From Isoetes taiwanensis (Eukaryota > Streptophyta > Lycopodiopsida > Isoetales > Isoetaceae), in NCBI GenBank assembly GCA_021234155.1, contig JAJEKV010000073.1:3756001-3820000 (forward strand): DNA of 64,000 nt, read 5' to 3'. Below the pieces are notes generated by a model that worked only from the letters and a program-made list of their open reading frames with translations, did no database searches and had not been told where the DNA came from. The position numbers and the translations under genes were made by a program. Positions 1 through 14,000 of this stretch are shown piece after piece (the stretch's first letter is position 1; every line of letters begins with the position of its first letter).

Positions 1-1311
1 TTAAGTCATGAGAAGGGAAAAATACTATATTATTAGTAAGACCATTAGAATTTTTGAGGCTAGACTTGAAACAAATTTAGATCCCCTTACAAGGGGCAAT
101 CTTATGCCCCCACTTGTGGCTAATATAGAGCCCGGCCACACTTTTAAAAACTTAAAATTATTGCATGTTCTAAATGGGCACTCCAACAAGTTGCTAGTAT
201 GTGTGATATCATGAAATGGCCATGTCCTATGGGTCTGACGGTTTAGCAAATATCATATTGGCTACTTATGGAGTGAAAATAATAAGTTGGTATTTTGAAC
301 TGGCCACTACCCTTTGGTCGTGATGAGAATGCATCCTACTCTAGCGTGACTGGCTACTTTTAAAAAAATGTAAATATGTGGCCAACTGGCCTCCCAGAGC
401 CACTAAAAAACACCTTGTTGTGCACACTTTGCAGGTGGGCTAAAACATGTCGGGTTATGACTATAGCATGCCAGAGACATGGTCGGGGTTTCATTTCCCC
501 CTGTCCAATAAGGCAGAAATGATAATAGACCTCACCCAAGTAATGCAACGCAACTATAGGTGAGCTAGAGGACCATGACACATCACGTTAATATTCGACA
601 CAACTCCATTGTAATGACCCACCATCTAGGAGATGTCGGCGCATACTCCACCTACATGCAGTGATAGACTATTAGGCCTAACATACCATGGATACCCAAC
701 CATAGTGTCAATGCCCCGTTGTTACCTCCCAATCATAACTTGCCATTGACAGCCAAGCTAGCTCTTACTGTCTATCAAAAGTAAATAGGCTTCTAGGTCT
801 CTATGCCTAGACGCAAATATCACAGAGCATCAATCTATAAGACGTCATCATAAAGTAAGGGTAACACAACTCCTAATCCACTTTAATCAATATATCTACA
901 TTCTCTGGTTAGGGCTCGAATTACAGAGATGGTCCTAGGACGCATTCAGGAAGATATTAATTACTAATCCACTTGGAATATGGTGATTTATTTAGTTATC
1001 TACTCAGCCTACCGGGGGCTCCACATGCGAGGTCCTAGCATGGGATTGATTAAGTTCACTTCCTTTAGTTAGCCTTCCAACATATCGGACTGAAGAACAT
1101 CCATGTTCTACTCTAACGCATGTTGTGTCCATAATACTATACATATTCCTCAATAAGAATAAGGTCATGTTTTAGGGTAAGGCCCATCAGTAGGCTGAAA
1201 GTTGGGTAAATGATTGGTTGGTTCATTATCTAACTGCCACCTTGATTAAGCTTTCAAAAAAAAGTAGAGTAAAAAAGGAGACATTAATCAGCTATAAATC
1301 AAAAGAAAACC
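1..1311. other. No recognisable gene
   Basis: AT-rich sequence with many stops in all frames. Short open frames here show no codon bias or family motif that I recognise. It lies downstream of the 3' end of the minus-strand CFAP61 gene, so part of it may be its 3' UTR or terminator region, but no clear polyadenylation signal was seen. Confidence 0.5.
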
Positions 1312-2070
1312 TTATGTAGACACTAATGACAACATAACTGGCAAGCTGTTTTCTATGAGCTGCATTAAATTCTCAGCTACCATTTTTAACTCTCCATGCT
1401 CTTTAAATTTTGTAATTTCTAAACAGACCAACATGGGTAGTACTGTCTCAATCTTACAGATCAAATCTTCAGCAGTTTTCAAGACACCAGGTGAAGAGAA
1501 CTTTGCTAGTTTCCATGAAATCAACACTGGTAATGTCTTCTCAAGCTGATTGACCAACTCTTCAGTTATATTCCTTACTGTAATGTTCCTAAGGGCAACT
1601 GGATCAACCACAACATTGAAGGCCATTAAAACTGGCAATTTTCCCTCAATTTGCTGAACTAAGTCCTGAAGACCATCAGCTGTCAGGGCCTTGTCTCTAA
1701 TAATCTCAAGCATCCTAATTGTTTTCGCTACTACATCCTTTACTTCATCTGATGGAGGATCATCATCCTCTACAACTTCTTTTATCTTGGGCGGCAAGTT
1801 GTAACCAGGAAAATCAGATCTCTTTTCTAAGAGAAATTCTAAAAGTTTGCTTTGCACTGGTGACTGAATCTCTGTTTTGAGAGTTGATTCGGCTAATGCT
1901 TTGTGCCTTCCAACATCCATAATTAATGCACATATTTGATGATAGAGGTCACTGAATTTGTCGTGAAGCAAAAGAGAAGACCAAGGTTGTGATAGAAATG
2001 CCAAAACGTCCTCGTTATTGCCTTCAACAGACCTGTAAACAGAAACAACGCGCTTCTTTAATGAATACAT
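1312..2070 (-). CDS. CFAP61: CFAP61 C-terminal block, in frame after the TAG
   Basis: 252 codons in the same frame as exon 11. EDVLAFLSQPWSSLLLHDKF matches the C-terminal 'PWxxxxxHDxF' signature of CFAP61. The last 115 residues hold four degenerate copies of a roughly 33-residue unit with an 'IExxLPVLxxx' core. If the upstream TAG is read, this block is untranslated; if a small intron is removed, it is the true C-terminus. Confidence 0.65.
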   Translation of the reverse strand: MYSLKKRVVSVYRSVEGNNEDVLAFLSQPWSSLLLHDKFSDLYHQICALIMDVGRHKALAESTLKTEIQSPVQSKLLEFLLEKRSDFPGYNLPPKIKEVVEDDDPPSDEVKDVVAKTIRMLEIIRDKALTADGLQDLVQQIEGKLPVLMAFNVVVDPVALRNITVRNITEELVNQLEKTLPVLISWKLAKFSSPGVLKTAEDLICKIETVLPMLVCLEITKFKEHGELKMVAENLMQLIENSLPVMLSLVST

Positions 2071-5000
2071 AGCCTACAAAGCATGAAACATGGTATACCA
2101 TTTTGTAATGCTGTTTAGAAGTGAGAGATGAAGACCAACGAATCTTGATAGTTTCCACGGCTCTGTTTTATTCTTTCCAATATATAGCAGCCTAGCTACT
2201 TGCTTTGTCTCCAGTACGTCGAACCTAATGTAGGAATTCTCCGTTCTTTTAATCAAATGATTAGCATCATCCAAGTCTCTTGAACAGTAGCTAGGAATCA
2301 CAATACTGATAAGTTGTAAATTGCCAGGAAGGCATCCTCCGGTACCTTTTGGATGTATTAAAACAGGCACAGGCGAAGCATACAGCTTATGAGGGGTTTC
2401 CAGCTGACTTTGAGATGCAAAGTGTTCAATACCCGGCCATAGCTTTTCTTCACCAGGAATATAGTTTCTGAATCTAGAAATAAGTGAATCTGCCATCCTT
2501 TCCCCAACTTCACTGCAATTATAAGTCTCCAGCTTAGGTATCTTTGCACATCTTCGACTGACTTTACAGAGGCTGCCACCAGCATATATTGATGGATCAT
2601 TGGTCTGAAATTTCCCATCCACTATCACTCGTCCATCAAATATGATACCCTCCTGCAAACCCAGCTTATTAAAGTAAGTTGACCATGTAACATGTAGATG
2701 GAAAAGACATGGGGGAAATAACCTTTTTCATTGCATGAAAGAGAGAGACGTCTACATGTTTCTCATTGCAGGTGATCAGAAATGCATATGGGACATGAAC
2801 TTTCCTTGGGGTAGAATCTTCCATTGTGTCTGTAAAATGAACTTCTTCAAAAATAAGATAGTTAGGAAGGTTCCCAGTCTCATCGATATTTACGCCTACC
2901 AGATGGAGACAAGGCCTTATTTCTATTCCGCATCTTATTAAGCCTTTCATAATGATCTTAGTGGTAATCTTGTCCCCAAAGCAAGGAGTCTGAAATATCT
3001 CTTGTGCAGGGTGAACAAGCAGTATTTCTGAGCTTTTGAAGCCTTGTGATAGTAGTAACTGAATTACAAAAAGTGCCTCTAGTGATGAACCATAAACTAC
3101 AAAGTATTCCTCTCTTGATAGACTTCGAACCCTCTCCATTTCTTCCAAAACACCCTGCATACGTACAAGCAGCTCCTCTGCTCTGATAACCGTTCGTATA
3201 GAATCAAGACTAAGCTTAGGTATTGTCTGATCCTGTAGCCCAGTACAAAGAACAAGATAATCGTACGGGACAACCTGACCACTGTCCAAGGTAATATTTC
3301 TTAGACCTCTATTTATATCAACAAGTCGAGCAGCAATCACATGCACTTCACAGTCCAGGCCCAATTTGTGGAACGACCATGCAGGCCCAAGTTCAAGATC
3401 GAAAAAAGGAACGAGTGGCGATGACAGTGTTAAAAATCCAAATGGACTAATCAAAGTGAGATTTGTAAAGTCTAGTTGTGGAAACATGAGCAGTTTACGA
3501 AGAAATGCTTGTGCCGTATGTGAAGCACCAATAACTACAACTCTGCTATTGACTTGTATCTTGTGCCTACAGGTAAGTCTATGGGTTGTTGCATAAAGCG
3601 AACATTCATATCCAAAATATGTGCCAAGCCCATTTGCTTCAATCACTTTAGGAAAACATTCAGTTGGCTTTCCCCATTTCTCTGGATTAAGCATATGGGC
3701 ATGCTGTCTTCCTGGAACTAGAACTAAATCTTCTATTACATCTGGAAGTTGTTGACTGGGGAATATTGGGTAATAAAGCATACTTTTTCCTGTTTGACGC
3801 ATAATTTCCCTTAAAAATAATCGTCTCCTATTAGAAAGAGTAGGAACCAGTGCAAAAAACATAATGACAGCATGTTTTTCAGGTGGATAATGCTTCATTT
3901 TGGCAATTACATTCAGATCAAAATGACTTTCAAGCATCTCCAATGGGACACTTTCTTGTAGTAAAGCAAAACCCACAATCTCAGTGAACAACTCAGCGAC
4001 AAAAGGTAGACCTGCAAGTATAAATATTACTACATGGCTATGAAAAGCAGATTGTATCCAGATAAGTGAATGCGTACTCACATCCCTTTTTTGGATGATT
4101 AATCGACTCCAGAATAGCTTTACTATCAGCAAACCCTTCAAGCAGGTTGTCGACTTCATGTGCATCTGCTGAATTACAAATCCTGACCTCAAACCCCTGG
4201 TATAGTGTGGAAAACATTACTATTAAACTCTAAGAATTGGGTTATAAAAAATCACCGACGAGTTTCCTTCCTAGGTTAGAAACAGTAGAGATAACTCCTG
4301 CAAATTTCTTTCTAAATTGCTACCCTGTCAATTCTTTGCCCTGTTTTTTGGTCATGCCCTCTAGGTTTTTAAAGTTCTAGATCGAAAACTCACTTTAGGG
4401 CATTGTAAAGAACATTTCCATTGCTAATAATGGCCGCTTTTGTATATAAACTCACTTTAGGACCTTGTAAAAACTATCTATTATTTGCTAATAATGGTCG
4501 TCTTCCTTATGTAGATATTGTATTATCACAATGGCCAGATAATGCTAGAAAGCCATTCCATTCTATCATCCCATGATGTTCTGTGAGACAAATTTTTCAT
4601 TTTGCTTCTTTTTGTTCAGCCATTCCATCTCTCTTGAGAGAAATAATCTTTCTTTAAACATCCACATAGAACTTATCACTGTGGATAAGCCCACAAAAAG
4701 CATTTCTAAATCTATGTGGTTTTGATAAATCAAGACAACTTACAGGAGAAAGAGAACCACGATGAAGAAGATAAAGACATAGTTCCGAAGCATTATGATA
4801 GGCTGCTGCCTTTCCATCTGCATGCCTGGAAGGGACACGTATAAACAACTGTAGAAGCGGAGGAAGCTTGCAAACATATGGATACCCCACCAAACAATAG
4901 TCCTCATTCTTACTCTGCATATCAAATTGCAACACGTCAGTTAATCAGAGAAACTTTCTTAGAGTTCTGTACCTTTAGAATATGTAAACTTGGAATTCAA

Positions 5001-8000
5001 TAAATTGTTGCCAGTGAAAAAACTCGAAACCTCAATTCCTGTTTAGGCTGATTAAGAGCAAATCATTTCTTCCATGTATTTCTCTGGACACCTGTTCATC
5101 TATGGTCTCTATTAAATGTGCCTTCACAGCATCACTATTGTGTATGAAATGGAATGAATATGTTGTGTACATGTATTGGCAACAATATCGTATCATCTTT
5201 TGCCGATGTAATAACATCAATTACTCATGAATCAACACAACTGTAAGTGAGTTGTGACATGGCTATGACCATCCCGACATGTCAATCACGTCATTTGATG
5301 ATGTGGCAAACCCTGCTGTTCCATCTTCAGGTGCCAGCGATTAGTGCTCTTATGATTACAACAACAAGCATAGGATAATAAGGAAGAATCCAGATCAAGA
5401 GAAGAGTTCTGACCATTATCTTTAGCAAATTTTGATGGTCAATTTATGCTTCATGAACTCATGGAACATCCAAATCAATGTGCTCAACCCGCTTGCCGGG
5501 CTTACAAAATCATATAGAAAATACACAGCTCTCTATATCATTATTTTCCTATCGATGTAAGGTGATCTGAGGTTCATCCTACATTTGCATCTTTCCTTGC
5601 ATTCAACGCATCGGTTAGGATGAGGAATGACTGCTCCAATAGCTACCATAGTCCATGTTTTGTACAATTCTCATGCAGTGAATGATTTTTATCCACTGGC
5701 ATCAATCAGAGCTCTTGCATTACGATTACCACATACAAGCATCAAAAAATTGCCAGTACAGTACTTAGCACCATATGTATCTTGAATATCCCATCTTATC
5801 TAAATTCAAGGTGGAAAACAGTTTTGCAATAAGACCTTGAATGTTGTAGACACAAATTCCATGCTCTGATTCTCAAACTCCTCCTCAATGCAGAACATGA
5901 TGATTTGGAAGGCATTAATGATCCTTTTTGGTTTCTCAGGTGCTTGTTCGGGCCCACTATCAAAACCAACAACGCCTTGGTCTTCTGTTAAAGTGAAAAG
6001 GAAATGTTATAAGCAATTATATCTGTTGATAATATACAACTTCAAACATGTTATAAGTTAGAATCTTTACCGTCATGCATGACTATCTGTGTTTCAAGCA
6101 GCACATTTATAGGCATGCTTCCAGGATCTGAACCGGTCAGTTCACTTGCTAAGGTAATTATGGATGGTCGAGCACCTTCAGCAGGACTGACAACATGCTT
6201 ATTCTTAACAGCACTTCCAGGACAAACTTGAGTGGCACTTTCGTCCTGATGGGGCAAATAAGATTATATAAAACAAACTTTCAAAGACTACACGCTGTAA
6301 AATTGATCATCTTTATGTGACTAAATACGCATTAAGCTGATGTGTATCATCAAAATATGATAAGGCTGTATGATGATGACTCTGAGTCCGAGACATTATA
6401 TCACAGAGAATGAGCCAGTTGGGTATCTCTAATTGAAGAGATATATACCAAAATATTTTCAAAGTGATTATAAAGCTTGGCTAGATGTGTTCAAAGGCAA
6501 TGGTCTCACATTCCTTCCTCCATCATCTGTATCTCAGGTATGCTCATCTTCTATTGTTGATTCAGTTCCTAGGAAATCAGCTAGGATTGCTGCAAACACG
6601 CCTGTGGATATATACATGTAATTTTGCTCCTATGGCCAAAGGGTTATATTATGTTGATCCACACACATATCAGCAAGCAGTACGCAGCTAGTAACACTCT
6701 CAAGTGGGAGATGCCTGGTTTAACTCCATGAAGAATTTGGTTGGCAGGTGCTCGACTATGCACCTCGCAATTTCCAGTCATGTCCTCCTTGTGCTCGGCA
6801 ACATCGTTTTGTGCATGAACATACCGAACAAATCAGCTGCCTCTGAATGCCTTTGGCATCTATATAATCTTAAAACTCTCTAGAAAGGTACTCGCCTGCA
6901 TTATCTGTCTTAAGGCCTTTGATTGTTGTGCAAAACTGATTCTCCATCAATACACTGAAACGTTTGAACGTAAGGAATTCAGACTTAAGTTTTGGGCATT
7001 AGAACCAGGTCTATCTGTTGTAATCGTCAACAAAGATTAGAAATATCTGCTGCCACCAAATGATGTAACGAATGTTTGAATGAAGCAATTCCAAAGGCTT
7101 TGTAGCATGAGAAGGATAAGAGGCCTGAATTTGCTTCCCAAGCCTGCAGGACGAATAATCATCATGTTCAGGTCCAAGCTGAGGTGGACCTTCAACAATA
7201 TTTAACTTGTAAACTATCTGTCATGAATCACTATGAACGTGCCCAAATCAAGCATGCCAGAGTAATTCTGGAGCCTTGGGTACTCCGGCTACAAAGGAAG
7301 ATGCTGTTGGTGCTAATGAAGACTTAGCACTAAGATAGTAAAGGCCATCATCATGAAGTTTCCCTCCCTATGCCTGTATTAACTGAAGTTTTACTTGCCC
7401 AGATATGACATACGTGAGTAGGTTATTGCAAAATCCAAGAAAGACTCATTGGATTTCAGCCAAAAATCCGTCAATGAAGGGATACTGTACATGTTAAAGT
7501 AGTTTCAGTTAGAACTGTACATTTTGCAGGAAACAATCTTGATAATGGAAGGCCAACTAGACAGTGCATTATATGGGCAACTGACCCATTAGTCTTAGTA
7601 CAGCAGAGGCCTAATTGCAAGCTATGTAACTAGAAGACAAGAAATGACTGCAAAATTTCTAATTACTTCAGCTTGATTGCATGTTAACCTAGAAAATGCT
7701 AGGCGGCATCCTACAGGTTTGTTTCATGGGGATGTTGTTGAATGCCAGTATCATTTATCTCCAATACCAACCAGATGACAGCCAACTTTACAAAGCCACT
7801 GACAGGGCAGAAGTTTAAATGCGTGGACACCTTTCAAATTCTCTCTCTGGGTTGAACGAAGAGAAAGCACAGATGAATTGCTTAGCTTTATATAGATTTA
7901 GTTAGAGTTCAGTTTAAGAAGTGGAACAGGTATTTAGACGAGTGGCCATTGCATCATATGTGCTTGCTACTCACTATAAAGGCCACAGTGTGGTGTATTT

Positions 8001-11000
8001 TTGTTGCAATACTTTCCTAGATACCTCTAATTTCTAGATATTTTTCATCTTGATTATATTTGAAGTGATTGTCCGACATCAAATTTTAGTTGTTATATCA
8101 ACACCAACCCTAATAACTACAAAAGAAGATTGATGACTCGGTTATTAATTTTTTCAAGTACCCTACCTTCTACATATTGTCCAAATATAATTAATATATG
8201 GCCAACATGGCATAAAATCCACCTTAAAATGTTTTTAATGGAACAACAATCTGGAGCTTACATGTACTGTTAATTGAGCATAAGAGGCGAGATCAAAATA
8301 ATACTGAAACTCCTGGTGAACATCTGTTGTTGTTGCCATCATCCCAACCAAGACATTATCAGCCTGGCAAAAGTAATAAATTAGTTAAAAAATGTTCATG
8401 GTGCTCCAACTTAAGCACCACTCTAAAGAACAATTAAGCGATCAGGAAAGTTGATAACAAGACGTAGAGCGACCAATATCAGAGACTTCAGAGAGCCTAG
8501 CCATTTGTAAAGAAAGGTTCAACAGGGATACTCCTCCTCCTCTTTGCTCGTTCTTTATTGGCTACCATTTCCATAAATGTGAGTACTAGGTTGTGAAAAT
8601 TCAGCGCTACCTGTTGCTTTAACACTATCCCATTATTCGGATGCTGCCCTCAAACAAATCTTTAGCTGACCAAAACAGTAATGCATAGTGTGAATCCTCA
8701 TCCTTCATCACAGTTTGCGAGTATTACTTTTATTGTTGATACTCCTGCATTGCAGGATGTCCATCAAATCCTTTATCTATCTAAAAAAGAGGGCGATCTC
8801 CGTGATTGCAGGAAGCCAGGGGCAATTGCCATGAGAATAAAAACTGTTTTCAAAAATAACTGTATGGCATGTGATTTAGTTCAGCTTTTAATATGACTGG
8901 TGCCATCAAATACCTATTCAGAAAGACATGACTAACTTAGACGACAACTACTGAAAAACTAGTGAGACCATTACAGTCAATTAACAATCATGCCGCATTG
9001 AAAAGTCTGCAATGCGGTCAGTCAGAATTGTCTTGAAAACAGAAGAAGAGTTATACCTCTGCCACATACACAGTGTTTCTATCATCTTGCGCGGCAATAA
9101 GACGAGCCACTGCATAAGGTTTTGCTGGTGTTGCTGAAGTGGGGACCTGTGCCAGCGGTAACCCTCTAGTTATGGCACGCTCAATTACGGGAACCAAATC
9201 ATCATAATCTTCTTGTTTTGCCCTCCTGATCTTTAACAAAGGAATAACTGTACTGGAACATCATTATCAAGCAAAGTCAGAAAGTTTGTTAATCAGTCCA
9301 AGGAAGGAACAATCTGCATACGTCTCTCTTTGCATTATATTTTTGAATACTGGTACTCATTATAACATAAGGTGAAAATCGAAATGAGTTTTTGATTATA
9401 AACATACAAGAGTAGATACTGGAATGAACATATCGGATGGAAGAAATGGAAATAGCTAAAGATGGGTACCCGGGAGAGACTTGTGAATGGAAAATGGAGA
9501 ACTAACTCTAACTATGGCCTTCTATTATGAGCTATAGATCCCAGATGGCATGGCCTGATGTAAGCCACTCATCTACTATAATATGTTATACCAAGTTAGT
9601 TATGACTTACTTTCACATATAGACACGTTAACACTCCTCCTAAAAGTAAACTATAACAAGAACTGATATTTACATCTATCCCTTTATCTTCCATGATTTG
9701 ATGCCAATATTGTCTTCGTTTCTCTGAATTTGGCATCTGTTAGAGCCTTGAGGGACGGGTGTTTTATATAGCCCCCTCCCCTGCGCAATCCTAGCCCTCC
9801 AATCCAAGCATCGAAGGCCAGATATCAGCCACGTCGCCCCCGGGGGGGGGGAGGACACTACCCCCCAGCCTTGATGAAGCCATCTGCTACCTGTGTACCT
9901 AGGATCCAATCTGCTCTTTCACAAAACAGACTTGAGTAGTAAGATGTTTAGTGGCTAGGAAGCACTTCTCATCGTAGTTGGATCAAATGATTCTGAGTTG
10001 TCACAAAGCAACTGAACTGATCACATTGTAAAACCTGGAATAAGTGCATTAAGCACAAAATAGTGCCTGCGCATAATACTTCCAACCCTGCCTCGGTATA
10101 ACTCAGGCTTATAATAGGTTATATCTTAGATACCCAGTGAGATTACTAATGCCAGTTCTCGAAATGTATCCAGCCGTAGACCTTTATAATCAAGAACAAT
10201 ATACTTGATTGTTCTCAAATAATATGCTTTAATAGAGCCCATAGACTTGAATAATCTTCCTTTATGCCAACTCAACTCTGGCACCTCTTGCTAGCAGAAG
10301 GAAGATGCTTATTGAGGAATTTTGCGAAATTACTGGTGCAAGTTGCCTATACTTATTCATAACAATTTTAGGCAAAGACTTTGGACAACCAATATATATC
10401 TTCCAATCCAATTGAATTTGTCCTAGGTACTCTGCATGTTTCTAAGGAAACTAAAGAATAGTCCTTAAAGTAGACTTAGATCTGATCCCAGAAGTAGCTC
10501 CAGGACGTTTTATTTTCTGTTTCTGGCCTATAACAATTTCTATATGCAAACTCAATCATAAGAAACTTATAATGCAAAAATTATCTTTAAAAAGTTTTGC
10601 TTTTTACCTGCGCATGCAAGCAGAGACTTGTAACTTGAGTTCTGATAAATATGACATCGGCTTTAAAAGGCGGGGAATAGTTACATACCCTGATTCACCT
10701 GCAGGGATAATGGAAGCGTCATAAGGGATCCTTATGAAGGACACAACAATCACGAATAAGAAATTCATGCCAGCCTATCGGCGTAACATCCCTCTATATT
10801 ATTAACATACCGTGCAGTACATGTACGATGTTCTAAGAGGTGCCAATGCCTGTTACCATATTGAAATAAACAGCAGGCAAGTGGAAAGCCACAGAAAAGT
10901 TGCATCAACCAGATAGACGTTCCTTCATTCTTCAAAAAGAGAGATCAATCATCCTGATCTAGAGAAGTCTCGGCCTTGGCAAATTTTGAGAAAGATTCTT

Positions 11001-14000
11001 ATAAAAATGTAGTCTAACAAAGACAATTCGCTTGAGATGGTGATTCGCTTGAGATAGCTTCACCTGCTGCTGTCTAGGACACTTATTTCCATGCAAAACA
11101 TGATCTTCTCTAGGTCAATTTGAAGTCTCCGGTCATCAAATGCAGATTGGAACAAGCCAAACAGTAAGACCTAGGATGCACGATCAAACAGGGCCAGCAA
11201 GTTATGACCATTTAGCTGAATTGAATCTGATGAACACTTTGTATTTCACATCCCAGTGCACGATGAGATAAGAGGTAGCTTCTATCATCTCTTTAGTATG
11301 TTCCTAAGAAAACCTATCAGGTTTGTAGAGCAGATATGCATTGTTAACAAATGACTAGGGGAAAATAGGAGCCATCCTAATTTTCAACAGTGAGATTGCT
11401 CATTTTTCACTTCAATTGCACTTGTATTAATTGGTCTTATGGGCCCAGGGAGTCAAAAGACATTAGCTTTCTTTCTTTCTTTGGACAGCTTGTGTCTTCA
11501 TGTTGAAATTCAGATTATTCCCTTGGAAGTCAATGGTGTTACATCCCTGAGATCAGGAGACTTCCTTTTGTTCAATCAGTGAGTCATCAATTACATCCTG
11601 TCCTGAATCTTCCATGAGTGAGAAAATATAACTTTGGGAACAAACAGAATTATACACTTCCGGTTTATAATACTTCATGAGCTACTGCAAAGAAGTCTTG
11701 TCCCTAAAAATGACAGTGATATGAGAACGTAATGATGTACATAAGAGAAAACTGGAAAAGCACCTAAAAACACTGGTAGCCTGGAGAAATTAAAGTGAAA
11801 GGAAAACAAAGAGTTTGATGTGCCACACCATGTCCAATCATCACATATCAAGAATTACGATGGAATGAAGTTCCATGTCCCTCTAACATCAATGTAACAA
11901 GCTAAGATCTGTGATTCCAATGTCTGTTTTAGAAGCACATTGATCAGCTGACTAGTTTGCATGCAAGATGTTTCTGACCTTTTTTGACAAAGCCTTGACA
12001 AGAATGCCCATGCCTTTTTTAGTGAGCATGCCACAGTCTTCGTACTTCCCGGATTGTTTGCTGCTTCCTTGAAGGTATGCAGTTCTTGTGAGCTGGCATT
12101 TGACTTGGAAAAGCAAATTGCAAGTATGCAAGAGTTGGGTGCTTTTAGTCATTCTGACCACCTTAGATTGGCTCCATGAGTAAGTAAAAAACGCTAATCG
12201 TCCACTATTTGACCGAAGCCACAGTCACTTGGTCCAGAAAAAGAAGATCATTCTGACTTCGCTAATGAGAGGTCCAGACTCTTCTGACGTGCGACTCTAA
12301 GTAGTCACATGTGATAGTATTACTGACATGTCACACTGTGTTCAGACATCATAACAGGAATTAAGTTAGAGTGAAGTGTAACATCCTCTTATAATGTAAA
12401 CATCCAAGTCCACTACATCCAGAGAATTCTTCTCCAAGTCAACTACATCCAGATTTTTTGTGTCATTGGGTTCAATTTTCTTCTTGATTCCAATGACCAA
12501 TATAGTAATGCTGACCTTGATTATACACAGCAGCATAAAAAGTGTTTCTTGATATGTTTTTCTTCTAATAACCAGTAAAATGTTTTCACATTTCTACCAT
12601 AACTACCCTTAGACATGCCCCAGCTACAATAATGCTAAACTAGGAAAGCTTGGATGGCGGTTTGCATATAACATAACAAATTAACTCCATGTGATGGATA
12701 TATACACGAAATTTAACATGTACCCAGAATTATAGAAACTCATTCTATATAAGACCAGGGTATCAAAAACTTCTCTTCATGTAGGCTGCTAGGTTTGCCA
12801 ATTTCAGAAGCCAAATTAATTGACATGACTTTATACCTAGAGAAATGTCCCCAGTATAATCAACTGCAATACAGGAGGGTTGAACTCCATATAAACCTCA
12901 TGTTCCTCTGAGCAGTTCCAGAAAGATTTACACTGTAAAACTATCTTGCTTAAAAGAAACGTCTAAAGCATCTGATACAAGTTGGTTCTCGTAAGTACTT
13001 AATTGAAGAATCACTTGAATACTGGGTGTGACAGAAAAAACGGCACGCACAAAAGCTCTTGATATAATATCCTTGGCATCATCATCTAGGGAGTGTGTTA
13101 CACATATCTCCAACCACAACAAACTCTCCATCTGGAAGAAACTGAGAAATGTATCAACACAATTGTTCGAGCATTAAACCCAACAAGAAATGCATCAACA
13201 AAATAATTAGGTTGATAATAAGCAATATGCAGCATAGAAAGGGCATGTAATATGGTCGTGGAACCCGTGTTCCAATGTAAAGATCTTGAGACATCGTACT
13301 CGGTTGAAAAGCCAGCATTTCAATGCCATCACATGTTTCAGGACTTCCCCTAGAACGTCTTATAATACAAATATTGTGCCTTATAATACAAATATTGTAT
13401 AACTCCTAATGCAGTTAATCACGTTGTCTGCCTAAATGTTAGATACAAGGTGAATAGTGATCCTCACTAGATAATAAAGAAAAGTAATGCTGAAAATATA
13501 GCTCAAGAGCATTGTTGGAAGGCAGTTTCTACAAAAACCTGACCCTAATGTTAGCATGGTGTATGATTTAGATTGGTGGTAAATGCTGAGAGTATCGCTC
13601 AAGAAAGCATGGCTTTTATAATAATCCTGATGCTGGTGTTGACACGGGTATGATTTACATTAGTTTCTGGGGCTGACACAAATTGATGCAGATGAGCTTT
13701 TGAATATGTCTGCTAGCAGTTCCACAACTGCTGTTTGTCATAGTTTTTCTAAAAGAGGGACTCATACCTGCACTGGTGGAATCAACGCAAACGACTACTC
13801 AGATTTGTTTGCTAATTTGTTAAAATACTACCAAGTAATAGTCAAGCTCATCTCTGGCCTGATGTTCTTGCAGGTGTTTCTAATCTACTGTCAATGCTAA
13901 TCAGTGGGCTATGGTCCAGATCTTGCATAATCGAACCTCCAAATGCAATAATTTTTCTTCTTCAAACCCTTCGGCCATAGTCGGACCCTCAAATGCAAAT

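Noticed and set aside
3366-3596. Plus-strand frame of 76 codons
   Set aside because: Antisense to the conserved Rossmann region of CFAP61 exon 10.
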